Positions 7,864-15,283 of a stretch of 29,560 nucleotides of DNA are shown here, piece by piece (position 1 is the first letter of the stretch; each line of letters starts with the position of its first letter). Below the pieces are notes generated by a model. That model was given only the letters and a program-made list of their open reading frames with translations, ran no database searches and was not told the DNA's origin. A program made the translations under genes and the position numbers. The stretch lies in the NCBI GenBank assembly GCA_900542235.1, contig UQNB01000022.1, forward strand, positions 1-29,560, given 5' to 3'. This DNA comes from an uncultured Collinsella sp. (GTDB lineage: Bacteria > Actinomycetota > Coriobacteriia > Coriobacteriales > Coriobacteriaceae).

Positions 7864-8208
7864 ATGGGTACAGCAACGGTGCAGCTTAACACGCGAATCG
7901 ACCCTATGCTCAAGGCTGGCGGCGATGCGGTCCTGACTCGTAATGGACTAGGGCCGAGCGATGCGATTCGCGCGCTTTGGGCCTACCTTGTCGAACATCA
8001 AACGTTACCGGGATTCATGGTGGTGGATAAACACGAGACGCCCCGTGCGGAGAGCCTGGCCGAGCAGGGCTGCGGCCTCGCTTTTTCCTCGTTGGGGCTG
8101 AGCGCGTCGGATTTTGCATCAGCGGGATCTTCGGCGGACAACTGGGATGCCGTGCGCGACGATATGTACGATGCGATGATTGCCGACATGGAGGCGAATT
8201 GTCGGTGA
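7864..8208 (+). CDS. Ribbon-helix-helix antitoxin (RelB/DinJ-like)
   Basis: The first 50 residues match a RelB/DinJ ribbon-helix-helix DNA-binding domain: VQLNTRIDP forms the strand, followed by LKAGGDAVLTRNGLGPSDAIRALWAYLVEH. The remaining 60 or so residues would wrap the toxin. The protein probably neutralises the PIN nuclease encoded next and represses the operon at the palindrome just upstream. GAGAGGAGCAGCT precedes the ATG. Its stop TGA overlaps the toxin GTG start, a classic coupled arrangement. RelB/DinJ proteins usually pair with RelE/YafQ toxins, so the PIN partner is less usual. Family assignment is by motif, without a search. Confidence 0.85.
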   Translation: MGTATVQLNTRIDPMLKAGGDAVLTRNGLGPSDAIRALWAYLVEHQTLPGFMVVDKHETPRAESLAEQGCGLAFSSLGLSASDFASAGSSADNWDAVRDDMYDAMIADMEANCR

Positions 8209-8672
8209 TTGAGGCAAAGCGGCTCTTGGTGGACACGAACGTTTGGCTCGATTATTACCTGCAAGAGGGAGCGTTCGACGAGGCGAAAAGATTGGTTGAG
8301 CTGGCCGAGGCGGGAAAGATCAATCTTCTGTACGCGCCGACGACGGCAAAGGACGTGTTCTATATCTTGCCTCGTCGTCTAGCTCGACGGAATGTGAATG
8401 AGATCAACACGTCGTTTGTGCCGGCGTCGTGGGCTTGCATCGAGCATATGATGCAGGTGGCAACGGCTTCTCCGCTTTCGTTGGCGGAGTGCGAGATGGC
8501 GCGAATGCTCGGAAAGCGTATGTCGGATCTTGAGGATAACCTCATCATCGCCTCGGGCGACACGGCGGATGTTGACTACGTAGTCACGAGCGATCGACGT
8601 ATGCTGGAGACGATGCCCGAGGTGTGCCTAACGCCCGCGCGCGCGCTCGAGCTGATCGGAATCCTCAACTGA
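8205..8672 (+). CDS. PIN-domain ribonuclease toxin (VapC-like)
   Basis: PIN toxins cleave RNA with Mg2+ held by three or four acidic residues. Numbered from GTG 8205, Asp10 (LLVDTNVWLDYY) is the first ligand; Asp50 (TTAKDVFYIL) sits where the family often has Glu; Asp108 or Asp111 (MSDLEDNLI) and Asp130 (VVTSDRRM) complete the pocket. The length, 155 residues, is normal. GTG 8205 is preferred over the in-frame TTG at 8199 because GGAGG (8190-8194) is 10 nt from it and GTGA overlaps the antitoxin stop. Transcribed with the antitoxin. Its RNA target cannot be predicted. Confidence 0.85.
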   Translation: MIEAKRLLVDTNVWLDYYLQEGAFDEAKRLVELAEAGKINLLYAPTTAKDVFYILPRRLARRNVNEINTSFVPASWACIEHMMQVATASPLSLAECEMARMLGKRMSDLEDNLIIASGDTADVDYVVTSDRRMLETMPEVCLTPARALELIGILN

Positions 8673-8737
8673 CCTTGCCCGTTTCGTTTCGCTATCATAT
8701 TGAGCATTGTGGCCCTCATGCAACTTTGGAGGACGAT

Positions 8738-9202
8738 ATGGCGGATAACGAGGCGCTGTTTACGCCTGAGCTGGTGTTTTTTGATTGGGAGTGCGCGGTG
8801 CCAGATGAGGTGTTTGCGCGGCTCGAGGGCGAACTTGCCCCACGCGGCTTCATTGCACCCGGTTGGCTCGACGCTGTCCGCACGCGCGAGGATGCCTATC
8901 CCACGGGCCTTGCCATGCCGGCGACCAACATCGCCATCCCGCATACCGATCCGGGGTTTGTGGCCAAGCCCTATATCGCGGTGGTGAAGCCCGCCGCGCC
9001 CGTGACATTTAACGCTATGGCTGGCATGGGCGCTCCGGTGCCGGCGCAGATCGTCATCAATTTGGGTATTGCCGAGCCGGGCGGCCAGGTCGAGGCCCTG
9101 CAGGCGCTCATGAACATCTTTATGGACGCCGATGCCGCAGCCGACGTGCTCGGCCAGACCACGTCCCAGGGCATGGTCGACGCCATCCGTCGTCACTTCT
9201 AA
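8738..9202 (+). CDS. PTS EIIA component (fructose/galactitol EIIA-2 type)
   Basis: EIIA domains carry a phosphoryl group from HPr to a sugar-specific EIIB. The active-site histidine is His69 in the PATNIAIPHTDP block, followed by KPYIAVVKPAAPVTFNAMAG and the IVINLGIAEPGGQVEALQALMNIF helix region, closest to the GatA-like EIIA-2 class. The length, 154 residues, is that of a single free-standing EIIA. ATG 8738 is chosen for TTGGAGGA ending 4 nt upstream; earlier in-frame codons run into the toxin gene. No EIIB or EIIC gene is in the window, so it either serves a distant permease or is regulatory. A stretch of hairpin repeats follows to 9332. Confidence 0.88.
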   Translation: MADNEALFTPELVFFDWECAVPDEVFARLEGELAPRGFIAPGWLDAVRTREDAYPTGLAMPATNIAIPHTDPGFVAKPYIAVVKPAAPVTFNAMAGMGAPVPAQIVINLGIAEPGGQVEALQALMNIFMDADAAADVLGQTTSQGMVDAIRRHF

Positions 9203-9213
9203 GGTGGGGCTGA

Positions 9214-9273
9214 GTCGGCACTTGGGGACTGTTCCTAACTGCCGGCAGAAAAGGAATGTCCCTAACTGCCGAC
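9214..9273. repeat. Imperfect hairpin with GGGGACTG core
   Basis: GTCGGCACTTGGGGAC (from 9214) pairs with the segment ending at 9273 (GTCCCTAACTGCCGAC), continuing through TTCCT/AAGGAA with a few mismatches. Its core resembles the GGGACAG hairpins elsewhere in the window. CTAACTGCCG is directly repeated inside it. Confidence 0.6.
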
Positions 9274-9301
9274 AGTCAGAACAGCCCCCTTTGCACCAAA
9301 A

Positions 9302-9332
9302 TGGTGCAGATTAACCTGTCCCCCATGCACCA
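9302..9332 (-). repeat. GGGACAG-core hairpin (TGGTGCA arms)
   Basis: TGGTGCA (9302-9308) pairs with TGCACCA (9326-9332). Read on the - strand the loop contains GGGGGACAGGTTAATC, like the purF and pth elements. A second TGCACCA at 9292-9298 offers an alternative partner. Confidence 0.65.
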
Positions 9333-9399
9333 GGTGTGTCGCGGGGTCCGCGTTGTGACACAATGGCGTTTGTTCGATTCGTGATGCGAAAGGCCAACT

Positions 9400-10620
9400 A
9401 TGGCAAACAAGAAAAAGAACTCCGAGGCCGCGCCGACGCCCGAGCAGCAGGCTCGCGCTGCCTCCAGCTCTCGTAAGAAGCAGCGCAAGACGTACGTGTC
9501 TAAGACCGTCAAGATCGTCCTGGTGGTTATCGGCGTGCTGGCAATGCTGCTTTCCGTCTCGGCCATGGCATGCTCCGGTCTCATGTCGCAGGCAGAGGAT
9601 ACCTCGAGCTACAAGCTTACCGGCGGTGTCGCCGCCACCATCAACGGCACCAACCTCACCGAGGACACCGTGACCAAGCAGATCATGAGCATGCGCACGT
9701 CCTACGGTTACACCAAGGACAAGGACTGGGCGCAGTATCTGGTCGACAACGACCTGACGCCCAAAAAGTACCGCAAGCAGCTCATCGATTCCTACACGCA
9801 GCAGATTCTGCTCCAGCAGGCGCAGAAGGAAAACGGCGTGACGGTGTCGGACGAGGAGGTCGAGAAGGCATGGAAGGACGCGTGCAAGAGCGCGGGCGGT
9901 GCCAAGGCCTTTAAGAAGACCCTTAAGACCTACGGCTATACCGAGGACACCTACAAGGACTCGCTCAAGGAGAACCTGGCACAGCAAAAGCTTAAGGACG
10001 CCGTGGCGCCCACCAGTAAGCCCAAGGACAGTGAGATCGTCGATTACATCAACGAGAACCTGTCTAACTACAACGATGCCCGCCGCTCGTCGAACATCCT
10101 GATCAAGGTTGATTCCGACGCATCTGACGAGGACAAGGCCGCCGCCAAGGCCAAGGCGCAGGAGTGCCTGGACAAGATCAACTCCGGTGAACTGAGCTTT
10201 GAGGGCGCCGTGAAGCAGTATTCCGACGACACCGGCTCCAAGGAGAAGAAGGGCGATGTGGGTTGGGATAAGCTCACCACCTTCGTCGACAGCTACCAGA
10301 CGGCGCTCGAGGGGCTCAACAAGGGCGATGTGAGCGACGTGATCGAGTCGACGTACGGTTACCACGTCATCAAGTGCACCGACTACTTCCATGTCGATAA
10401 TCAGGTTGATGACATTAAGCAGGTGCCCAAGGACATCAAGAAGTACGTCTCCAACGTGGTGAAGACGCAGGCGGCAAGCACCGCGTACAGCGAGTGGCTG
10501 GAGCAGTACAAGAAGGACGCCGACATCACCGTTAACCCCATGCCCAAGGACGTGCCGTACAACGTCAGCCTGAAGGGCGTCACCAAGAGTTCGACCGACG
10601 GTTCGTCGACGACTGAGTAA
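9400..10620 (+). CDS. Membrane-anchored SurA/PrsA-like peptidyl-prolyl isomerase
   Basis: This is an extracellular foldase of the SurA_N plus parvulin (PpiC) type. Residues 1-35 are a charged, Lys- and Arg-rich cytoplasmic tail; a membrane segment follows at about 36-58 (VKIVLVVIGVLAMLLSVSAMAC). The end of it, SAMAC, is a poor lipobox, so a lipid anchor is possible but not convincing. A SurA-like helical region (about 75-225) is rich in Lys, Asp and Gln. The parvulin domain lies at about 227-327, from RRSSNILIKV to TYGYHVIKC, with GELSFEGAVKQYSDD and GDVGWDKL. The tail is acidic and Ser/Thr-rich. GAAAGG precedes the ATG. A secretion-quality role is inferred. yqeY follows 54 bp later. Confidence 0.9.
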   Translation: MANKKKNSEAAPTPEQQARAASSSRKKQRKTYVSKTVKIVLVVIGVLAMLLSVSAMACSGLMSQAEDTSSYKLTGGVAATINGTNLTEDTVTKQIMSMRTSYGYTKDKDWAQYLVDNDLTPKKYRKQLIDSYTQQILLQQAQKENGVTVSDEEVEKAWKDACKSAGGAKAFKKTLKTYGYTEDTYKDSLKENLAQQKLKDAVAPTSKPKDSEIVDYINENLSNYNDARRSSNILIKVDSDASDEDKAAAKAKAQECLDKINSGELSFEGAVKQYSDDTGSKEKKGDVGWDKLTTFVDSYQTALEGLNKGDVSDVIESTYGYHVIKCTDYFHVDNQVDDIKQVPKDIKKYVSNVVKTQAASTAYSEWLEQYKKDADITVNPMPKDVPYNVSLKGVTKSSTDGSSTTE

Positions 10621-10674
10621 TCATGGGACGGTGCTCGCGCGAGTGCCGCCCACACTATTGAGGAGGATTTGCAG

Positions 10675-11118
10675 ATGACCAACGAAGAGCTGCAGAAGGA
10701 AATGATTGCGGCCATGAAGGCCAAGGACAAGGTTCGCCTGTCTATCATTCGCCAGGTCAAGGCCGAGGTGAAGAATATCGAGGTTAACGAGCGCCGCGAC
10801 GTGACCGAGGAAGACGTCAACAGCATGATCAAGCGTCTGATTAAGCAGACGAGCGAGACGCTGGAGATGTCCATTAAGGCCGGTACCGACCAGGAGCGTA
10901 CCGACAACCTGACCGAGCAGGTCAAGATTCTGGAGAGTCTGCTGCCCGCGCAGGTTTCGGGCGAGGAGCTCGAGGCCCTGATCGAGCAGGTCATCGCCGA
11001 GCTGGGCGCCACGTCCAAGAAGCAGATGGGCCAGGTCATGGGGGCACTCGGCAAGGCCACCGGCGGCAACTTCGATAAGCCTGCCGCGGCAAAGATCGTC
11101 GGCGCCAAACTTGCGTAA
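10675..11118 (+). CDS. yqeY: GatB/YqeY domain protein
   Basis: The 147-residue protein is the free-standing YqeY family, related to the C-terminal tail of the GatB amidotransferase subunit that contacts tRNA. Diagnostic segments are MIAAMKAKDKVRLSIIRQVKAEVKN at the N-terminus, LESLLPAQVSGEELEALI in the middle, and KQMGQVMGALGK followed by DKPAAAKIVGAKL at the end. ATG 10675 has AGGAGG at 10661-10666, 8 nt upstream; a TTG at 10669 is too close to that site. Its cellular role is not firmly established. A perfect hairpin follows 3 bp after the stop. Confidence 0.93.
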   Translation: MTNEELQKEMIAAMKAKDKVRLSIIRQVKAEVKNIEVNERRDVTEEDVNSMIKRLIKQTSETLEMSIKAGTDQERTDNLTEQVKILESLLPAQVSGEELEALIEQVIAELGATSKKQMGQVMGALGKATGGNFDKPAAAKIVGAKLA

Positions 11119-11121
11119 TTT

Positions 11122-11149
11122 GTTACGCGGTTTTACCAAACCGCGTAAC
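11122..11149 (+). terminator. Perfect 12-bp hairpin after yqeY
   Basis: GTTACGCGGTTT (11122-11133), loop TACC, AAACCGCGTAAC (11138-11149). There is no U-tract, so termination would have to be atypical. Confidence 0.55.
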
Positions 11150-11162
11150 GGCTCGACGCTGC

Positions 11163-11261
11163 AAACCCGTACACGCGGCAATCAGACGTTCAATTTCAAG
11201 GGCGCGACCATAAGGTCTACGCCCTTTCATTTCACGTCACCTTGCTCGCGTGTACGGGTTT
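11163..11261. repeat. Nested inverted-repeat element of 99 bp
   Basis: AAACCCGTACACGCG (11163-11177) and CGCGTGTACGGGTTT (11247-11261) are exact 15-bp arms. Inside, GACGT/ACGTC, AAGGGCG (11198-11204) with CGCCCTT (11220-11226), and GACC ATAA GGTC pair in register, giving one long interrupted stem. No gene is seen in it. Confidence 0.75.
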
Positions 11262-11305
11262 TCGCTGACTTATGCTCAACAAGGGCGGTTGTATTATTTT
11301 CGGCG

Positions 11306-11372
11306 CTCATTGGGGACAGACTTAAATGAGTACCCAATGAGCGGGTACTCATTTAAGTCTGTCCCCAATGAG
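11306..11372. repeat. 30-bp perfect inverted repeat with GGGGACAG arms
   Basis: 11306-11335 and 11343-11372 are exact reverse complements around the 7-nt loop AATGAGC. Each arm reads CTCATTGGGGACAGAC then TTAAATGAGTACCC. It belongs to the GGGACAG-core group and lies before the amino-acid transporter operon. Confidence 0.85.
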
Positions 11373-11437
11373 TGGGTTAAAGGTTGCGGGTTCTTTACGG
11401 GAATGTAGTGTGGGCTGCGGAAACGTGGTTCTTTCCG

Positions 11438-11443
11438 TACAAT
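11438..11443 (+). promoter_or_regulatory. Candidate -10 box (TACAAT) of the amino-acid transporter operon
   Basis: TACAAT lies 35 nt before the ATPase gene ATG. No clear -35 hexamer is seen at normal spacing. Confidence 0.4.
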
Positions 11444-11478
11444 AGTTCAACTCGTGTAAACGCAGGGAAGGGACATTC

Positions 11479-12210
11479 ATGGCAGACATGATCGAGATCA
11501 AGCATCTCAACAAGTACTTTGGCGACCTGCATGTGCTCAAAGATATCAACCTCACCGTCAAGCGCGGCGAGAAGCTCGTAATGATCGGGCCTTCCGGCTC
11601 GGGTAAGTCGACGCTCATCCGTTGTGTCGATTATCTGGAGGAGCCCACGTCGGGCGAGGTCGTCATCGACGGTACGCCGCTCACCAAAAAGAATCACCTG
11701 GAGATGGCTCGCAAGTATAGTTCCATGGTGTTTCAGCAGTTCAACCTGTATCCCAACATGACGGTGCTGGGCAACCTGACGCTCGCGCCCATCAAGCTGC
11801 AAAAGAAGAGCAAGGAGGAGGCGACCGAGATCGCCATCGCCGCGCTCAAGCGCGTCGGCATGGCGCATAAGGCCGGCGAGTATCCGCAGAATCTCTCGGG
11901 CGGTCAGCAGCAGCGCATCGCCATCGCCCGTGCCCTGTGCACTAAGCAGCCCATCATCCTGTTTGACGAGCCGACCTCGGCGCTCGACCCCGAGATGGTC
12001 CAGGAGGTTCTGGACGTTATGATTGAGCTCGCGCAGGAGGACATCACCATGATCTGCGTGACGCACGAGATGGGCTTTGCGCGCCAGGTGGCCGACCGCG
12101 TCATCTTTATGGAGGACGGCCGCATCCTGGAGGAGGGCACGCCCGAGCACTTCTTCGATAACCCCGAGAACCCGCGCTGCCGCGAGTTCCTGTCCAAGAT
12201 TCTGCACTAG
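11479..12210 (+). CDS. Polar amino-acid ABC transporter ATP-binding protein (GlnQ-like)
   Basis: The 243-residue ATPase drives import through the two permeases encoded downstream. Walker A GPSGSGKST is at 37-45, the Q-loop in VFQQFNLYPNMTVLGNL, the ABC signature LSGGQQQR at 139-146 and Walker B with D-loop LFDEPTSALDPE from 161. The switch His is in VTHEMGFARQVADR, which together with IFMEDGRILEEGTPEHFFDNP is characteristic of the GlnQ/HisP/ArtP polar amino-acid subfamily. GGGAAGGGA precedes the ATG. It is the first gene of a four-gene operon with gaps of 8, 25 and 3 bp. Substrate cannot be read from the ATPase. Confidence 0.95.
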   Translation: MADMIEIKHLNKYFGDLHVLKDINLTVKRGEKLVMIGPSGSGKSTLIRCVDYLEEPTSGEVVIDGTPLTKKNHLEMARKYSSMVFQQFNLYPNMTVLGNLTLAPIKLQKKSKEEATEIAIAALKRVGMAHKAGEYPQNLSGGQQQRIAIARALCTKQPIILFDEPTSALDPEMVQEVLDVMIELAQEDITMICVTHEMGFARQVADRVIFMEDGRILEEGTPEHFFDNPENPRCREFLSKILH

Positions 12211-12218
12211 GCACGGTG

Positions 12219-13094
12219 ATGGACATGACGGATATGACGAGGGCGGCCGTGTCGCGCCGTCACTTTTTGCAGCTGGCTGGCGCCAGCATGCTTGCGCTGA
12301 CGGGGACCGCGCTTACCGGTTGCGGCAACTCCACCAGCGGCGAGGGCTCCGACAAGGGCTCCAAGCTTGCGGCCATCAAGTCGCGTGGCCATCTGAATGC
12401 CGGCGTTAAGAAGGACGTTCCCGGCTATGGCTATTACGACACCGCCAAGGGTCGCTTTGAGGGCATGGAAGTTGATTTGTGCTACCAGATCGCCGCTGCC
12501 GTCTTTGGTGTGAGCTACAAGGATGCTCGCGCCCAGGAGCTAGTCGAGTTTACCGACGTAACGCCCAAGACGCGCGGCCCGCTGATCGATAACGGCCAAC
12601 TCGACGTGGTCGCGGCGACCTACACCATCACCGACGAGCGCAAGAAGAGCTGGGATTTCTCGACGCCGTACCGCACCGATTACGTGGGACTCATGGTCAA
12701 GAAGCGTTCGGGCTTTACCTCGATTGAGGACCTGGACGGCAAGGTCATCGGCGTGAGTCAGGGTGCTACCACGCAGGGCCTGATCGAGCAGATGATCAAG
12801 GACAACGGCTTTAGCTGCAAACCCGAGTTTAGGGCCTTTAGCGGCTACCCCATCATCAAGAGTTCGCTCGACGCCGGCAATATCGACGTCTTTGCCATGG
12901 ACCGCTCCACGCTGGCCGGTTACATGAACGAGACCGTCGAGCTGTTGCAGCCCGAGGTCAAGTTTGGCGAGCAGGGTTACGGCGTGGCGACCAAGAAGGG
13001 CTGTGACCTTTCGGCCGTGGTCGATCAGGTGATTTGCGATCGCCTGGCCGATGGCTGGCTCGACCAAGAGGTCAAGACCTGGGGTCTTGTATAG
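12219..13094 (+). CDS. Amino-acid ABC transporter substrate-binding lipoprotein
   Basis: The periplasmic-type binding protein (family 3, PF00497) captures the amino acid outside the membrane. The N-terminus combines a twin-arginine-like SRRHFLQLAG (Arg13, Arg14 from ATG 12219) with a lipobox LTGC ending at Cys35, so it may be exported folded by Tat and then lipidated. The mature domain has the expected GHLNAGVKKDVPGYGYYD, GMEVDLCYQIAAAVFG and TITDERKKSWDFSTPYRTDYVGLMV blocks, and DLDGKVIGVSQGATTQGLIE of the second lobe. Starts at 12216 (GTG), 12219, 12225 and 12234 are all in frame and none has a strong ribosome site; 12219 is a compromise. It follows the ATPase gene by 8 bp. Confidence 0.93.
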   Translation: MDMTDMTRAAVSRRHFLQLAGASMLALTGTALTGCGNSTSGEGSDKGSKLAAIKSRGHLNAGVKKDVPGYGYYDTAKGRFEGMEVDLCYQIAAAVFGVSYKDARAQELVEFTDVTPKTRGPLIDNGQLDVVAATYTITDERKKSWDFSTPYRTDYVGLMVKKRSGFTSIEDLDGKVIGVSQGATTQGLIEQMIKDNGFSCKPEFRAFSGYPIIKSSLDAGNIDVFAMDRSTLAGYMNETVELLQPEVKFGEQGYGVATKKGCDLSAVVDQVICDRLADGWLDQEVKTWGLV

Positions 13095-13119
13095 GCGCAT
13101 CGTCCAAGGAGGGAATCAA

Positions 13120-13866
13120 ATGCTCGAAGGATTATTTGACGCCGACCGTTGGTCGACGACATTTCAAAACATGGGGCCCTTCTGGGGGGGCTTTGGCGTG
13201 ACGCTGCAAGTGGTCGTTGCCGGTCTGTTGCTGTCGCTGGTACTGGGCACGCTGCTGGGCGTGTTCTCTACCACTCGCTCGCGTGTGTTGCGTGCCATAA
13301 GCCGCGTGTACGTGGAGTTTTACCAGAACACCCCGTTGCCCGTGCAGGTGCTCTTTATGTACATGGCCGGTCCGCAGTTTTTGCAGGCCATAACCGGTGC
13401 CGACCAGCCGGTGCGCATCGCGCCGTTCGTGCTGGGCTTCTTGGGTGTGGGCCTGTATCACGCGGCCTACATCTCCGAGGTCATCCGCACCGGTATCGAG
13501 GCGGTTCCGCGCGGTCAGATGGAGGCGGCCCAGAGCCAGGGCTTCACCCGTGCGCAGGCGTACTGGTACATCGTGCTGCCCCAGACGTTCAAGATCATTC
13601 TGCCGCCGCTGTGTAACCAGGCGCTCAACCTGGTCAAGAACACGTCGGTGCTGGCGCTTGTGGCCGGCGGCGACCTTATGTACCGTTCCGACAACTTTGT
13701 GAGTCTGTACGGTTACCTGCAGGGATACATCGTCTGCTGCCTTATGTACTTCATCATCTGCTTTCCGCTCGCCATGCTGGTGCAGTGGCTCGAGCGCCGC
13801 TCCAAGGAACGTCCGCGCGGCGTGAGCCTGGCCGAGCTGGGGCTCGACAACGTAGAGGAGGCCTAG
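13120..13866 (+). CDS. Amino-acid ABC transporter permease (HisM/GlnP family), first
   Basis: This 248-residue inner-membrane permease pairs with the next gene product. Segments such as FGVTLQVVVAGLLLSLVLGTLLG and YIVCCLMYFIICFPLAMLV span the membrane. The coupling (EAA) loop begins at Glu135, EAAQSQGF, followed by YWYIVLPQTFKIILPP, which contacts the ATPase. YVEFYQNTPLPVQVLF is the family P-x-pattern. ATG 13120 is chosen for AAGGAGGG ending about 6 nt upstream; an earlier in-frame start would run back into the binding-protein gene. The C-terminus ends in GLDNVEEA, a charged tail beyond the last helix. The next permease starts 3 bp after the stop. Confidence 0.94.
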   Translation: MLEGLFDADRWSTTFQNMGPFWGGFGVTLQVVVAGLLLSLVLGTLLGVFSTTRSRVLRAISRVYVEFYQNTPLPVQVLFMYMAGPQFLQAITGADQPVRIAPFVLGFLGVGLYHAAYISEVIRTGIEAVPRGQMEAAQSQGFTRAQAYWYIVLPQTFKIILPPLCNQALNLVKNTSVLALVAGGDLMYRSDNFVSLYGYLQGYIVCCLMYFIICFPLAMLVQWLERRSKERPRGVSLAELGLDNVEEA

Positions 13867-13869
13867 CGC

Positions 13870-14508
13870 ATGGAAATCTTCAACGCGACCAACCTGCTCT
13901 ACATTTGGGGCGGCTTTGTTAAGACCATCGAGATCTCGGCGCTGTCGATCTTTTTCTCGCTCATCTTTGGCACGGTGCTGGCGCTCGTTAAAAGCTATGC
14001 GCCCCGCCCGTTCCGTATTTTGGTGAGTGCCTATATTGAGCTGTTCCGCTGCACGCCGAACCTGCTGTGGATCCTGTTTATCTACTTTACGGTGCAGGGT
14101 TTGGACATTGTGATTTCGACCATCGCCTTTACGCTGTTTACCAGCGCTGTTATGGCCGAGATTGTGCGCGGCGGCCTCAACTCGATTCCGCGCGGCCAGT
14201 TTGAGGCAGCGCAGAGCCAGGGCTTTGGCTTCTTTGCCACCATGCGCTACATCATTCTGCCGCAGACGTTTAAGACGATCATCCCAGCGCTGTTTAGCCA
14301 GTGCACGACCGTCATTAAGGACAGCTCGTATCTTTCGGGTATTAACGTGGCCGAGCTCATGTACACGGCAAACGTCGTGATGGCCCACGCGATCGACCTG
14401 TCGCAGGTGCTTATGCTCTACGGCCTGGTGTTTGCGATGTACTTTGTGCTCAACTTTGGTATCTCGCTGCTGGTGAGGGCATATCAGAGGCGAATGGTGG
14501 CAGCGTAG
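13870..14508 (+). CDS. Amino-acid ABC transporter permease, second
   Basis: The 212-residue partner permease has the same fold: FVKTIEISALSIFFSLIFGTVLALV, the IELFRCTPNLLWILF block, and the coupling loop from Glu112 (EAAQSQGFGFFATMRYIILPQTFKTIIPA). The ribosome site GAGGAGG lies inside the end of the previous gene, so translation is probably coupled. A 31-nt palindrome begins one base after its stop and separates it from the kinase-like gene. The two permeases presumably form a heterodimer, as in HisQM-type systems. Confidence 0.94.
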   Translation: MEIFNATNLLYIWGGFVKTIEISALSIFFSLIFGTVLALVKSYAPRPFRILVSAYIELFRCTPNLLWILFIYFTVQGLDIVISTIAFTLFTSAVMAEIVRGGLNSIPRGQFEAAQSQGFGFFATMRYIILPQTFKTIIPALFSQCTTVIKDSSYLSGINVAELMYTANVVMAHAIDLSQVLMLYGLVFAMYFVLNFGISLLVRAYQRRMVAA

Positions 14509-14509
14509 A

Positions 14510-14540
14510 ATGTGACAAAGGGACAGTCCCTTTGTCACAT
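14510..14540. repeat. 31-nt perfect palindrome with GGGACAGTCCC centre
   Basis: Arms of 15 nt (14510-14524 and 14526-14540) read ATGTGACAAAGGGAC and its complement around a single A. It starts one base after the permease stop. It belongs to the GGGACAG group and could act as an mRNA-end hairpin. Confidence 0.8.
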
Positions 14541-14556
14541 AGAGAAAGGAATCGCG

Positions 14557-15180
14557 ATGAGCGATCTGGAGAACAAGAAGAGTCCTGTGGTCATTACCAT
14601 CGCGCGCGACTTTGGTGCCGAGGGCCACGAGATCGGACGCATCCTCGCCAACGAGTTGGGGATTCCGCTGTACGACAACGAGCTGCTGGTACGCGCGTCT
14701 CTGCGCGCGGGCGAGTCGCTCGATAAGATGGCCGCCTATGACGAACGCCTGGCCGTGGAGAACATGGCGTTTCTGCCCGACCGCTACGATGCGCGTTCGT
14801 ACTCGGACAAGTTGTTCCAAAAGATGAGCCAGGTGATTTTGGATCTGGGCGAGACCGAGAGCTGCATTATCGAGGGCCGTCTGTCCGATTACCTGCTGCG
14901 CAACAACCCCAACCACATTGCCGTGCTGGTGACCGCACCCTTTGAGGATCGCGTCGAGATCGTGCGCAAGAAGCGCGGCCTTAATAAAAAGAAGGGCGCT
15001 AAGCTGGTCAAGCAGCAGCAGAAGGCGCGCGAGGCGTTCTATAAGCGCTACAGCGCCGGAAAGTGGAAGATGACGAGCGGCAAGGACATCGTCGTCAACC
15101 GCGCCAAGTTGGGACGCGAGGGCTGTAAAGACGTTATCGCCGCCGCCTACCGCTACAAGGTGGCGCAGCTCGAAGGCTAG
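14557..15180 (+). CDS. Cytidylate kinase-like family protein
   Basis: The 207-residue protein belongs to the cytidylate kinase-like family (PF13189). The N-terminus VVITIARDFGAEGHEIGRILANELGIPLYDNELL aligns with the common ISREYGSGG...IGKKLAEELGIPFYDKEL pattern; the P-loop Gly-Ser-Gly-Gly is changed to Gly-Ala-Glu-Gly. SCIIEGRLSDYLLRNNPNHIAVLVTAPFEDRVEIV matches the central region. A Lys-rich insert (KKRGLNKKKGAKLVKQQQKARE) replaces a lid-like segment. ATG 14557 is used, with AGAAAGGA upstream; an upstream in-frame codon at 14512 lies inside the palindrome and is not credible. Substrate is unknown; genuine CMP kinase activity is not implied. A strong terminator follows 6 bp after the stop. 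Confidence 0.85.
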   Translation: MSDLENKKSPVVITIARDFGAEGHEIGRILANELGIPLYDNELLVRASLRAGESLDKMAAYDERLAVENMAFLPDRYDARSYSDKLFQKMSQVILDLGETESCIIEGRLSDYLLRNNPNHIAVLVTAPFEDRVEIVRKKRGLNKKKGAKLVKQQQKAREAFYKRYSAGKWKMTSGKDIVVNRAKLGREGCKDVIAAAYRYKVAQLEG

Positions 15181-15186
15181 CCAACC

Positions 15187-15228
15187 AAAACCACCACAAA
15201 GGGGACAGGCACCTTTGTGGTGGTTTTT
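15187..15228 (+). terminator. Intrinsic terminator carrying the GGGACAG core
   Basis: Arms 15187-15202 and 15212-15227 are exact 16-bp complements (AAAACCACCACAAAGG); the 9-nt loop GGACAGGCA completes GGGGACAGG. A T-run follows. It ends the transporter/kinase-like unit. Confidence 0.88.
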
Positions 15229-15283
15229 GTTTTAGGCCGAGGGGAAGGCCTTGGCGGCAGTGCCTATCCTCGGCTTTTGCAAA

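Noticed and set aside
14512..14556. Upstream start for the kinase-like gene
   Set aside because: It would translate the 31-nt palindrome; ATG 14557 has a proper ribosome site.
13132..14916. 594-residue antisense open frame opposite the permeases
   Set aside because: Overlaps two convincing permeases and the kinase-like gene; composition is that of an antisense shadow.
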